Part shown: in pieces, positions 36,367 through 43,623 of the stretch
How positions within the stretch are numbered: position 1 is the first letter of the stretch
How the letters are laid out: the number at the start of each line of letters is the position of its first letter
Source: Nonomuraea pusilla
GTDB lineage: Bacteria; Actinomycetota; Actinomycetes; Streptosporangiales; Streptosporangiaceae
Direction: 5' to 3'
Assembly (NCBI RefSeq): GCF_900109355.1
Contig: NZ_FOBF01000012.1
Coordinates: 62,001 to 126,000, forward strand
DNA: 64,000 nt
The notes under the pieces: model-generated
The model's input: only the letters and a program-made list of their open reading frames with translations
Told to the model about the DNA's origin: nothing
Databases searched by the model: none
Translations under genes and position numbers: made by a program

Positions 36367-36375
36367 CATTGGGCC

Positions 36376-36714
36376 ATGGGACGTACGCCGCCGCATCCTG
36401 ACTCCTCGCAGTTCGACCTCCAGCGGGTGCTGGAGGCCCTCGTCGACCCGGTGCGCCGCAGCATCGTCACGCAGCTCGACGCGTCGGGCGAGGACGTCGC
36501 CTGCGGCGGCTTCGACCTCCCGGTCAGCAAGTCCACCGCCACCCACCACTTCACGGTGCTGCGCGAGGCGGGCCTGATCAGGCAGTACTACGTCGGCACC
36601 TCGCGGATGAACGCCCTGCGCAGGGCGGAGCTGGACGACGTGTTCCCCGGCCTGCTCGACGCCCTCGTCAGAGCGGGACGCGCCAGGCCTGGACATGACG
36701 AGGCCCGGACATGA
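36376..36714 (+). CDS. ArsR-family winged-helix transcriptional regulator
   Basis: A 112-residue helix-turn-helix protein: RVLEALVDPVRRSIVTQLD (helices 1-2), KSTATHHFTVLREAGLIRQYYVG (recognition helix and wing, about residues 56-78). It lacks the CxC metal site of ArsR/SmtB sensors, so it probably responds to organic ligands or redox. ATG at 36376. Divergent from a quinone reductase and MFS exporter, the likely targets. The stop codon lies in the second copy of a 16-nt direct duplication (36685-36700, 36701-36716). Confidence 0.85.
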   Translation: MGRTPPHPDSSQFDLQRVLEALVDPVRRSIVTQLDASGEDVACGGFDLPVSKSTATHHFTVLREAGLIRQYYVGTSRMNALRRAELDDVFPGLLDALVRAGRARPGHDEART

Positions 36715-36717
36715 CGA

Positions 36718-36751
36718 GGCCCGCCGGCGACCCGAGGGTCGCCGGCGGGCC
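36718..36751. terminator. Strong bidirectional hairpin between convergent arsR-type and gntR-type genes
   Basis: A 16-bp GC-rich stem, 36718-36733 pairing with 36736-36751 without mismatch, separated by 2 nt (the innermost pairs would open to form the loop). It fills the 49-nt gap between two convergent stops. Confidence 0.75.
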
Positions 36752-36763
36752 GGTGAGGTCTCG

Positions 36764-37513
36764 CTACTCGCCGCTGGGTGAGGCGGCCCGCCGGGGCTTC
36801 TTGCCCGCGCGGCCGTCGGGCACGGGGGCGCGCCCCGCCGCGTGGTCGGCGAACGCCTCGCCCGCCGCGACGGGGTCGCCGTCGCGCAGCAGCGACACCA
36901 GACGCCCGTGCTCGTCGGCCATGGCGTGCCAGTCGCCCTCGAACAGCGGGTCGGCGATGGCGCGCAGCGCGCGCAGGCTGGGCTCCAGCACCTCCCACAT
37001 GCGGAACAGGAACGGGTTGGCCGCGATCTGGCTGACCCGCGTGTGGAACGCTATGTCGGCGTCGCGGAACTGGCTGACGTCGTTGGCCGCCACCGCGCGG
37101 TGCATCTGCTCCACCAGCTCGTCGAGCTCGGCGAGGTTGTCCTCGGTCATGTGCTCGGCGGCCAGCTGCGCGGCCAGCCGTTCGAGGGGTTCGCGCACCT
37201 GGCGGGCGTACTCGGCGTCCTGCGTGGAGATCTCCACGACGAAGTTGCCGCGCCGGGGCACGTGCATGAGCAGGCCCTCGCGGGCGAGCTGCTTGACCGC
37301 CTCGCGCACCGGTGCTTGACTCACCCCGAGACGGCGCGCGATCTCCGACTCCACCACCCGCTCGTTCGGCGCGAGATCGCCCTCGACGATGGCCTGGCGG
37401 AGCAGCACGTACACCTGGTCGGAGATCAGGGTGTTGCGAAACCGGTCCTTGTTGGTGGCCAGGGTGGAGGCGAAGCCGCCGGTCGTGCGATTCGCTTGCC
37501 GTGTCGATGCCAT
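36764..37513 (-). CDS. GntR-family (FCD) regulator of the adjoining glycan locus
   Basis: A 249-residue regulator. The N-terminal winged helix (about residues 30-95) shows VYVLLRQAIVEGDLAPNERVVESEIARRLGVSQAPVREAVKQLAREGLL. The C-terminal FCD domain carries the metal/ligand residues in DADIAFHTRV and later HGRLVSLL and FADHAAG. FCD regulators usually bind sugar acids or other carboxylates. ATG at 37513. A symmetric ATCATCG-type site lies upstream of it and related sites precede every other transcription unit of the locus, so it is the likely repressor, with autoregulation (inference). Confidence 0.9.
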   Translation of the reverse strand: MASTRQANRTTGGFASTLATNKDRFRNTLISDQVYVLLRQAIVEGDLAPNERVVESEIARRLGVSQAPVREAVKQLAREGLLMHVPRRGNFVVEISTQDAEYARQVREPLERLAAQLAAEHMTEDNLAELDELVEQMHRAVAANDVSQFRDADIAFHTRVSQIAANPFLFRMWEVLEPSLRALRAIADPLFEGDWHAMADEHGRLVSLLRDGDPVAAGEAFADHAAGRAPVPDGRAGKKPRRAASPSGE

Positions 37514-37559
37514 GAAAGTCCCATCATGCGATACCGCGAGCCGCCGGATCCATGATACT

Positions 37560-37588
37560 GGCGATCATCGCCTAGCAGGTATCGATGG
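37560..37588. promoter_or_regulatory. Locus operator A (upstream of gntR-type gene)
   Basis: GGCGAT-C-ATCGCC (37560-37572) is a perfect inverted repeat, followed by TATCGATGG at 37580-37588. It contains both half-elements of the shared site (ATCATCG and TATCGATG), but they are 12 nt apart instead of 5 as in sites B-D. Located 47-75 nt upstream of the regulator ATG. Confidence 0.55.
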
Positions 37589-37604
37589 ACAACACCGGGC
37601 GGCT

Positions 37605-38591
37605 TCACGCCGTCGTCTCCAGTTGCCGCGCGAACCACCCGAGCTTGACGACCTCGTGGTCGGGCCCGCCGCCCTCGTGGTCGTTGAACGGGTACACGCT
37701 GATCTGCTTGTGCTCCGGCCGCACACCGCGCAGCGCGCCGTAGTGGTTGAACGCGGCGTACACGGTGGACGGCGGGCAGATGCGGTCCATGAGGCCGACC
37801 GAGAACAGCGTCGGCGCCGTCGCCCGGCGCGCCAGCGTGGCGGCGTCGAAGTAGGACAGGGTCCGCATCACGGTCGCCGCGTGCTCGCGGTGCAGCTTCA
37901 CGAACCTGGTGATCTCCACGTACGGCGGCTGGTCGGTGAAGGTGGCCGCGCGCTGGAAGTGGCACAGGAACGGCACGTCGGGCAGCGCGGCGACGAGGCC
38001 GGGAACGAGACCGGCCGCGGCGAGCGCGATGCCGCCGCCCTGGCTGGTGCCGGTGACCGCGACCCTCGACGGGTCGACCGCCGGGTGCGAGCGCACCGCC
38101 TCGACCGCCCGTGCCGCGTCGGTGTAGAGGCGGCGGTAGTAGTACCGGTGCGGGTCGAGCACGCCGCGGGTCAGGAAGCCGGGCGCGGCGACGTCGCCGG
38201 TCGCCGGGTCGGGGTCGGGCGTGTCGGCGCCCTGGCCCCGGGTGTCCATGACGAAGTGCGCGTACCCGGCGCACGCCCACAGCCGCTTCTCGTGCGGCAC
38301 GCCGCGGCCGCTGCCGTAGCCCAGGTACTCGACGACGGCCGGCAGCGGGCCGCTCCTGGTCACGGGCAGGTGCAGCCAGCCGCGGACGGGGTGGCCGCCG
38401 AAGCCGGCGAACGTGACGTCGAAGGTGTCGATCGTCGCCAGCCCGTTGCGCACCGGCTCCACCGTCAGGCCGAGGTCGAGGACGGAGTTCTCGGCGAGCG
38501 TCTTCGCCCAGAACTCGTCGAGGTCCTCCGGCTCGGGCAGGGCCGGCAGGTACGTCTCGAGTTGATCGAGGGGCAGGTCGAAATGGGCCAT
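37605..38591 (-). CDS. CE7-family acetyl(xylan) esterase / cephalosporin-C deacetylase-like
   Basis: A 328-residue esterase. All three CE7 signatures are present: RGQG (in MDTRGQGADTP, near residue 117), the nucleophile GTSQGGG (near 180) and the late DHEGGG with the catalytic His (near 300). The Asp is in LMDRICPP. CE7 enzymes remove O-acetyl groups from xylo-oligosaccharides and other small acetylated sugars and are usually cytoplasmic; no signal peptide here. The ATG at 38591 has GGAG 6 nt upstream. Preceded by operator B. Confidence 0.9.
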   Translation of the reverse strand: MAHFDLPLDQLETYLPALPEPEDLDEFWAKTLAENSVLDLGLTVEPVRNGLATIDTFDVTFAGFGGHPVRGWLHLPVTRSGPLPAVVEYLGYGSGRGVPHEKRLWACAGYAHFVMDTRGQGADTPDPDPATGDVAAPGFLTRGVLDPHRYYYRRLYTDAARAVEAVRSHPAVDPSRVAVTGTSQGGGIALAAAGLVPGLVAALPDVPFLCHFQRAATFTDQPPYVEITRFVKLHREHAATVMRTLSYFDAATLARRATAPTLFSVGLMDRICPPSTVYAAFNHYGALRGVRPEHKQISVYPFNDHEGGGPDHEVVKLGWFARQLETTA

Positions 38592-38611
38592 CAACAACTC
38601 CGGACACAGTC

Positions 38612-38634
38612 AGCGATCATCGCTTATCGATGGG
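38612..38634. promoter_or_regulatory. Locus operator B (upstream of CE7 esterase)
   Basis: ATCATCG (38616-38622), spacer CTTAT, then CGATGGG (38628-38634). The left part is also a perfect palindrome AGCGAT-C-ATCGCT at 38612-38624, exactly like the one in site A. It lies 20-45 nt upstream of the esterase ATG, in a position to block transcription. Confidence 0.65.
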
Positions 38635-38660
38635 AATCACATCAGGGCGCCCGATCGTTG

Positions 38661-39491
38661 TCAACCGCGGCCGCCCAGGCCGTACACGCGCTCGGCGGTC
38701 GTGCGCGTCACCCGCGCGACCTCGTCCGCGGTCAGGCCGGAGAGCCCGCGCAGCGCCAGCTCCAGCGACTGCCGCCGTGAGCCGCGCGGCAGGCAGATCG
38801 GCCAGTCGGACCCGAGCAGGCACCGGTCGGGGCCGAACGCCTCGACCGTGTGGCCGACCAGCTCCGCCACCCGCTCGGGCGGCACCCCGTGCTGCTGGGT
38901 GAGCAGCCCGGAGATCTTCATGACCACGTTCGGCAGCCGGGCCGCGCTTCTGACCTGCGCGCGCCAGTCCGAGAGGTCGGAATCCAGGAGGTTGCCCGGG
39001 TTGCCGAGGTGGTCCACGACCACCGTCAGGCCCGGGTGCCGTCCGGCGACGGCCGCCGCGGCGGGCAGCGCGTCCGCCAGGAGGTTGAGGTCGAGCGCGA
39101 GGCCCAGCTCGGCCAGCACGGGCACGAGCGCCCTGGCCCGCTCGGGCGTCTCCTCCCACGAGGGGCCGCCGAGGCGCATCCCGTCCGGGCGGGCCGGGCC
39201 CATGCCCTGGAGCAGGTCGCGCAGGCCGGGCGGGTCCAGGTCGGCGTGGACGTGGAGGTTCCCGACGTGGCCGAGGATCAGCCCGGGGTGACGCAGCCGC
39301 AGGTCGCGCAGCAGGTATGTCTCGCCGGCGTCCCCGCGCGACGCCTCGACCAGGACGGTGCCCGTCAGCCCCAGCCCGGCCCCCGACGCGGCCAGGTCGT
39401 CCACGGTGAACGCCCGGAAGTGCGGAGAGCCCGGACGGATCCAGGGGAACCCCTCGGCGGGGTTCCAGAGATGGGCATGGCAGTCGATCAC
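38661..39491 (-). CDS. Amidohydrolase-2 family sugar lactonase-like (possible L-fucono/rhamnono-lactonase)
   Basis: A 276-residue TIM-barrel hydrolase with the metal motif DCHAHLW at residues 3-9, VVDHLGNPG near 162, MKISGLLTQ near 190 and LLGSDWP near 222 with the barrel-end aspartate. This is the amidohydrolase-2 subgroup that contains L-fuconolactonase, L-rhamnonolactonase and related dicarboxylate-lactone hydrolases. Next to a GH29 fucosidase and a sugar-1-dehydrogenase-like reductase, L-fuconolactone hydrolysis is the most economical guess. GTG start at 39491 behind GGAGGATG. Confidence 0.8.
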   Translation of the reverse strand: MIDCHAHLWNPAEGFPWIRPGSPHFRAFTVDDLAASGAGLGLTGTVLVEASRGDAGETYLLRDLRLRHPGLILGHVGNLHVHADLDPPGLRDLLQGMGPARPDGMRLGGPSWEETPERARALVPVLAELGLALDLNLLADALPAAAAVAGRHPGLTVVVDHLGNPGNLLDSDLSDWRAQVRSAARLPNVVMKISGLLTQQHGVPPERVAELVGHTVEAFGPDRCLLGSDWPICLPRGSRRQSLELALRGLSGLTADEVARVTRTTAERVYGLGGRG

Positions 39492-39550
39492 GCATCCTCC
39501 ACGCGCTCGGCAAGTATTGACACGTCTGCCCCCAGGTCAGGAGGATCTTA

Positions 39551-39569
39551 ATCATCGGGTATCGATCAG
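39551..39569. promoter_or_regulatory. Locus operator C (between divergent lactonase-like and 661-aa protein genes)
   Basis: ATCATCG (39551-39557), spacer GGTAT, CGATCAG (39563-39569): the left arm is perfect against the locus consensus, the right arm keeps CGAT. A single site would serve both divergent transcripts. Confidence 0.6.
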
Positions 39570-39643
39570 CGATTGTGAAAGCGGGTGTTGTTCTTCATGG
39601 CAGCGAGACTCGGCGGCGGCCCGGCGGCGGGGGCGGCGAAGCG

Positions 39644-41629
39644 GTGACGGCGTCCGATCAGCCGCGCGTACCGGCCCTGGAGACGACCCGCACGGCCCCG
39701 GAGCCGGCGGTGACCCGCCCGGCCCCGCAGCCGCGCGTCCCGGCGCTGGAGGCGACCCGCGTCACCGTGGAGCCGCCCGCCTGGGCCGCGCTGGAACGGG
39801 AGCTGTTCGCCGTCCAGGACAAGGCGTGGCGCGTCTTCTCCGACCGGTACACCGAGCGCGACGGCCGCCTGGTCTTCCGCGACTCGCTCGGGCACGGCCT
39901 CGACGGCCGCGACGGCGTGGACGACTTCTACGAGGCGTTCTTCAACTGGCCGACGCTCTACCTCCTTGGCGGCAGCGACGACCTCCTCGCCGCCACGCGG
40001 CGGCACTGGCGCGGCGTGTCCGCCCAGCTCGCCGAGATGGGCATGCTGATCGACGGCATGGAACGCGGCTACGACTGGTTCCACCAAGGCGAGGGCATGC
40101 TGCTGTTCTACGGGCTGTGCCTGGCCGAGCCCGGCGACGCCGAGCTGCGCGGGCTCGCCCGCCGCTTCGCCGATCTCTACCTGCCCGGCGGCCCCAACTA
40201 CGACCCGGAGCACCGCGTCATCCGCGCCCCGCACAACGGCGCGGGCGGCCCGCGCTGGGGCTTCGCCGACGACGAGGCGTACTTCCCCTGGAGCCTCGCG
40301 CTGCGTCCGTACGGGATGCCGCTCGACTGGATCGACGGCTTCACCTCCTTCGACGAGCTGGCCGCCGCGCCCGAGCGGGCCCGCGCGTACGGCCGGGTGA
40401 TGTGGGACCGGATGGGACGCGGCGACGTCATCGTCAACCTGGCCGCGACCAGCCTCGTCACCAACGCCTACCTCCTCACCGGCGAGCGCCGCTACGCCGA
40501 CTGGGTGGCCGAGTACGCCGGCGCCTGGCGCGAACGCCTCGACGGCCGCGACGTCGTGCCGGACAACGCCGGCCTCACCGGCGTCGTGGGGGAGTACCTG
40601 GAGGGCCGCTGGTACGGCGGGCACTACGGCTGGTCCTGGCCGCACGGCCTGCCGCCCGTCGGCACCGGCGCCATCGTCGGCGCCGCCAACGCCACCCTGC
40701 TGACCGGCGACGCGTCCTACCTGGAGCTGGCCCGCAACCCGCTGGACACGGTGCTGCGCCACGCCGAGCGCCGCCGCCCCGCCGACGTGACCACCATCAC
40801 CAGGCGCTGGCGTCCGCACCTGCGGGGGCTGGAGCAGCAGGAGACGCTCATGGCGCCGATGCGGCGCGGCGACCGCGGCTGGTTCGACTGGAACGTCATG
40901 CCGACGCAGTTGCCCGTGTCGCTGTGGCACTTCAGCCGGGACGGCGCCGACCGGGAGCGGATCGACCACCTCAGGGAGGGCTCGAGCTGGGACTGGGCGG
41001 CCGTCCACACCCAGCGGACCAAGGAGGAGGCGGGCCACGAGGAGCCCTGGTACGAGTTCCTCGCCGGCCGCAACCCCGGCTTCCCCGAGCGGATGCTGCG
41101 CAGCGCCATGGACGCCTGCGCCCAGCGGGTCGAGTCGATCGAGGACGACCGGGTCGACCCGGCCGTCGGCCCCGACGCGTTCGGCATCCACCACTGGCAG
41201 GACCGCAACCCGGTGGTCACGGAGGCGCTGCTGCAGCTCACCACCGGCTCGCCGCAGGTGCTCTACAACGGCGGCCTGGCCCAGATGCACGTCCGCTACC
41301 ACGACGCCGCGCTGCGCCGCCCCGGCCTGCCCGCGGACGTCGCCGCGCTCGTGAGCGACATCCGGCCGGACCACACCGTGGTCGAGCTGGTCAACCTCGG
41401 CCAGGAGCCGCGCGAGGTCGTCGTGCAGGCCGGCACGTACGCCGAGCACGTCGTCCACACCGTCCGCGCCGACGACGGGCCGGCCCTGCCGGTCGAGGGA
41501 CCGTACGTGGCGGTGAGCCTGCCCGGCTCGGCGCAGGTGCGGCTCACGCTGACGATGACGCTCAGGGGCGGGCGGCCCGCCTACGGCACCCCCTGGGAGG
41601 CCGTGGACCAGGGGCGGGTGACGGCATGA
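39644..41629 (+). CDS. Unrecognised 661-aa protein of glycan locus, probable all-helical (alpha/alpha) toroid
   Basis: I do not recognise this family. The protein is soluble with no signal peptide. Many helical segments alternate with Gly/Asp/Trp-rich loops (GYDWFHQGEGM, WYGGHYGWSWPHG, GWFDWNVMPTQLPVSLWHF, GIHHWQDRNPVVTEALLQLTTGSPQVLYNGG), as in six-hairpin glycosidases and polysaccharide lyases. A short beta-rich domain closes the C-terminus (from about residue 570). The N-terminus repeats QPRVPALExTR. GTG 39644 is the chosen start; GTG 39575 is in frame but only 6 nt past operator C. A 16-codon ORF (ATG 39597, TGA 39645-39647) overlaps the start as GTGA. It is coupled to the aldo/keto reductase gene by ATGA. 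Confidence 0.65.
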   Translation: MTASDQPRVPALETTRTAPEPAVTRPAPQPRVPALEATRVTVEPPAWAALERELFAVQDKAWRVFSDRYTERDGRLVFRDSLGHGLDGRDGVDDFYEAFFNWPTLYLLGGSDDLLAATRRHWRGVSAQLAEMGMLIDGMERGYDWFHQGEGMLLFYGLCLAEPGDAELRGLARRFADLYLPGGPNYDPEHRVIRAPHNGAGGPRWGFADDEAYFPWSLALRPYGMPLDWIDGFTSFDELAAAPERARAYGRVMWDRMGRGDVIVNLAATSLVTNAYLLTGERRYADWVAEYAGAWRERLDGRDVVPDNAGLTGVVGEYLEGRWYGGHYGWSWPHGLPPVGTGAIVGAANATLLTGDASYLELARNPLDTVLRHAERRRPADVTTITRRWRPHLRGLEQQETLMAPMRRGDRGWFDWNVMPTQLPVSLWHFSRDGADRERIDHLREGSSWDWAAVHTQRTKEEAGHEEPWYEFLAGRNPGFPERMLRSAMDACAQRVESIEDDRVDPAVGPDAFGIHHWQDRNPVVTEALLQLTTGSPQVLYNGGLAQMHVRYHDAALRRPGLPADVAALVSDIRPDHTVVELVNLGQEPREVVVQAGTYAEHVVHTVRADDGPALPVEGPYVAVSLPGSAQVRLTLTMTLRGGRPAYGTPWEAVDQGRVTA

Positions 41630-42585
41630 CCGGCCCCGGCACGCACAGGGCGCCCTCCAGGCTCGCGGTCGAGCTGCCGCCCCTCGGCATCGGCACCGCG
41701 CCGATCGGCAACCTGTTCGCGGAGGTGAGCGAGCAGGACGCCGCCGCCACCGTGACCGCCGCCGTCCGCGAGGGCATGACGTACTTCGACACCGCCCCGC
41801 GCTACGGGCACGGGCTGGCCGAGGAGCGGCTCGGCCGCACCCTGGAGGCGTCCGGCGCCGGTCGTCCCGTGATCTCGACGAAGGCGGGCTGGCTCCTGCG
41901 GCCCGCCGCGGGCTCCGAGGAGTCGCGCGTGGACGTCGTGACCGACTGGACCGAGCGCGGCATCCGCGAGTCGCTGGAGTCGAGCCTGCGGCGGCTGCGC
42001 CGCTCGTCGGTGGACATCCTGTACCTGCACGACCCGGACGACCACCCCGACGAGGTCCGGCGGACGGCCTACCCGGCGGCGCGCAGGCTGCGCGACGAGG
42101 GGCTGGTCAAGGCCATCGGCTTCGGGATGAACCACAGCGGCCCGCTCGCCGCGCACGTGGCGGAGTACGAGCCGGACGCCGTCCTCGTCGCGGGGCGGTT
42201 CACCCTGCTCGACCACGAGGCGCTGGGGACCCTGCTGCCGCTGTGCCTCAAAACGGGCACGGCGGTGGTCGTCGGCGGCGTGTTCAACACCGGGCTGCTG
42301 GCCGACCCCCGCCCGGACGCGATGTTCAACTACCGTCCGGTGCCCGGCGAGGCGCTCGCCCGGGCCCAGAGGTGCAGGGAGATCTGCGCCGGGTTCGGGG
42401 TGCCGCTCACGGCGGCGGCGATCCGGTTCCCGTTCCTGCACCCGGCCGTCCGGTCCGTCGTCCTCGGCTGCCGGTCGGAGGCGGAGGTGACGGGGAACGC
42501 CGAGTCGTTCCGCGTGAGCGTGCCTGACGAGCTGTGGGAACGGCTGGCCGAGGCCGGGTTCGTCCCGCCGGAGCTGCTGGCCTGA
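41626..42585 (+). CDS. Aldo/keto reductase, D-threo-aldose (L-fucose) 1-dehydrogenase-like
   Basis: A 319-residue (beta/alpha)8 oxidoreductase. The catalytic tetrad is visible: Asp and Tyr in YFDTAPRYGHGLAE (about residues 49-62), Lys in STKAGWL near 86, and His in YLHDPDD near 134. The VVLGCRSEAEVTGNAE end fits NAD(P) binding. This subgroup includes D-threo-aldose 1-dehydrogenase, which oxidises L-fucose to its lactone. ATG at 41626 overlaps the upstream TGA. Together with the neighbouring lactonase-like protein it would give fucose to fuconate (inference). Confidence 0.85.
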   Translation: MTGPGTHRAPSRLAVELPPLGIGTAPIGNLFAEVSEQDAAATVTAAVREGMTYFDTAPRYGHGLAEERLGRTLEASGAGRPVISTKAGWLLRPAAGSEESRVDVVTDWTERGIRESLESSLRRLRRSSVDILYLHDPDDHPDEVRRTAYPAARRLRDEGLVKAIGFGMNHSGPLAAHVAEYEPDAVLVAGRFTLLDHEALGTLLPLCLKTGTAVVVGGVFNTGLLADPRPDAMFNYRPVPGEALARAQRCREICAGFGVPLTAAAIRFPFLHPAVRSVVLGCRSEAEVTGNAESFRVSVPDELWERLAEAGFVPPELLA

Positions 42586-42604
42586 CGGTCCTCCAGGACG
42601 CGGA

Positions 42605-42638
42605 AGAACCCCGCCGGGCACGCTCCCGGCGGGGTTCT
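42605..42638. terminator. Strong hairpin terminator between convergent reductase and RraA-like genes
   Basis: A perfect 14-bp stem: 42605-42618 pairs with 42625-42638 around the loop CACGCT. It lies 20 nt after the reductase stop and before the convergent RraA-like stop at 42693. Confidence 0.85.
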
Positions 42639-42692
42639 CGTCCGTTAGGGGTCAGGGCCGGAGCACCGCCGCCCTGACCGTCGGGTCCTGGG

Positions 42693-43523
42693 TCAGAGCG
42701 CGGCGGCCTGCTCGTCGCCGCCCGCGCGGGCGGCCAGGTACTCGTCGAGGCCGGCCCCGGTCAGCGGGTAGTAGTCGGACAGCCGGCCGCCCTCGTCGAG
42801 GCGGCGGCGGGCGAACGCCTCGCGGTCCTGGTGCCGCAGGGCGTCCTCGGCCACGGCGACGGCGCTCTTCTGCGGCACGACGACCGCGCCGTCCTCGTCG
42901 GCCACGATGATGTCGCCCGGCGTCACCAGCACGCCGCCCACCCCCACGGGGACGTTGAACGCCGACGGCCACAGCTCGGTCTGCGACGCGTAGTGCGGGG
43001 TCACCCCCGTGCACCAGATGGGCACGCCGAGCGCGCGCACGCGCGCCGCGTCGCGCACCCGGCCGTCCACGACGATGCCGGCGCCGCCGCGCAGCTTGAA
43101 GTAGCGGACGAGCATGTCGCCGAGGCAGCCGGTGAAGTGGCTGGCCTGGGCCGACACGACGAGCACGTCGCCCGGCCTGATCGACTCCAGCACCCCCCAC
43201 AGCGCCGTCTTGCGCTCGGCGTCCTCCTGTTCGGTGCCGGAGAAGACGTCCTCGCGGCGGGGCAGGAACTGCAGCGTCACGGCGCCGCCGGTGACGTGCA
43301 CGTCGGGCGTCCTGTGCAGCGGCACGGGACCGTCGATGAAGGTGCGCGTGATGCCCATCTGGTGGAGCTTCGCGCACGCGGTGGCGGCGCTGACCTCGCC
43401 GAGAGCCTCGATCATGCCGGCCGTCGGCCGGACGAAGGACGAGGTGTGCACCGGCGCGAGCATCGACTCGTACGTCTCCGTGCCCCCGGTCGCCGGCGCT
43501 TCCCCATGTCCAGTCGCGTTCAT
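42693..43523 (-). CDS. RraA-like protein (HMG/CHA-aldolase type)
   Basis: A 276-residue RraA-fold protein. The conserved core GDMLVRYFKLRGGAGIVVDGRVRDAARVRALGVPIWCTGVTP (about residues 133-175) holds the GDMLV and R/D residues of RraA-like 4-hydroxy-4-methyl-2-oxoglutarate / oxaloacetate-cleaving aldolases, followed by PGDIIVADEDGAVVVP. It has about 50 extra N-terminal residues compared with minimal RraA. In sugar-acid pathways such proteins can split 2-keto-3-deoxy acids or lactate-yielding intermediates; this role is inference. ATG at 43523. Operator D lies upstream. Confidence 0.82.
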   Translation of the reverse strand: MNATGHGEAPATGGTETYESMLAPVHTSSFVRPTAGMIEALGEVSAATACAKLHQMGITRTFIDGPVPLHRTPDVHVTGGAVTLQFLPRREDVFSGTEQEDAERKTALWGVLESIRPGDVLVVSAQASHFTGCLGDMLVRYFKLRGGAGIVVDGRVRDAARVRALGVPIWCTGVTPHYASQTELWPSAFNVPVGVGGVLVTPGDIIVADEDGAVVVPQKSAVAVAEDALRHQDREAFARRRLDEGGRLSDYYPLTGAGLDEYLAARAGGDEQAAAL

Positions 43524-43554
43524 TCCCCATGCCTCTCAGCGCAACAGCAGTGAC

Positions 43555-43573
43555 ATTATCGCCTATCGATGAT
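43555..43573. promoter_or_regulatory. Locus operator D (between divergent RraA-like and GH29 genes)
   Basis: ATTATCG (43555-43561), spacer CCTAT, CGATGAT (43567-43573): the arms pair at six of seven positions, making this the most symmetrical of the ATCATCG-N5-CGATGAT sites. It can serve both divergent promoters. Confidence 0.7.
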
Positions 43574-43623
43574 AGATGTAACTGCCGATCGACGAGGGCT
43601 GTCAACCTCGGGAGGAGACTTCA

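Noticed and set aside
39358..41625. Upstream extension of the aldo/keto reductase frame
   Set aside because: Shifted reading of the 661-aa gene; the ATG at 41626 with ATGA overlap is the true start.
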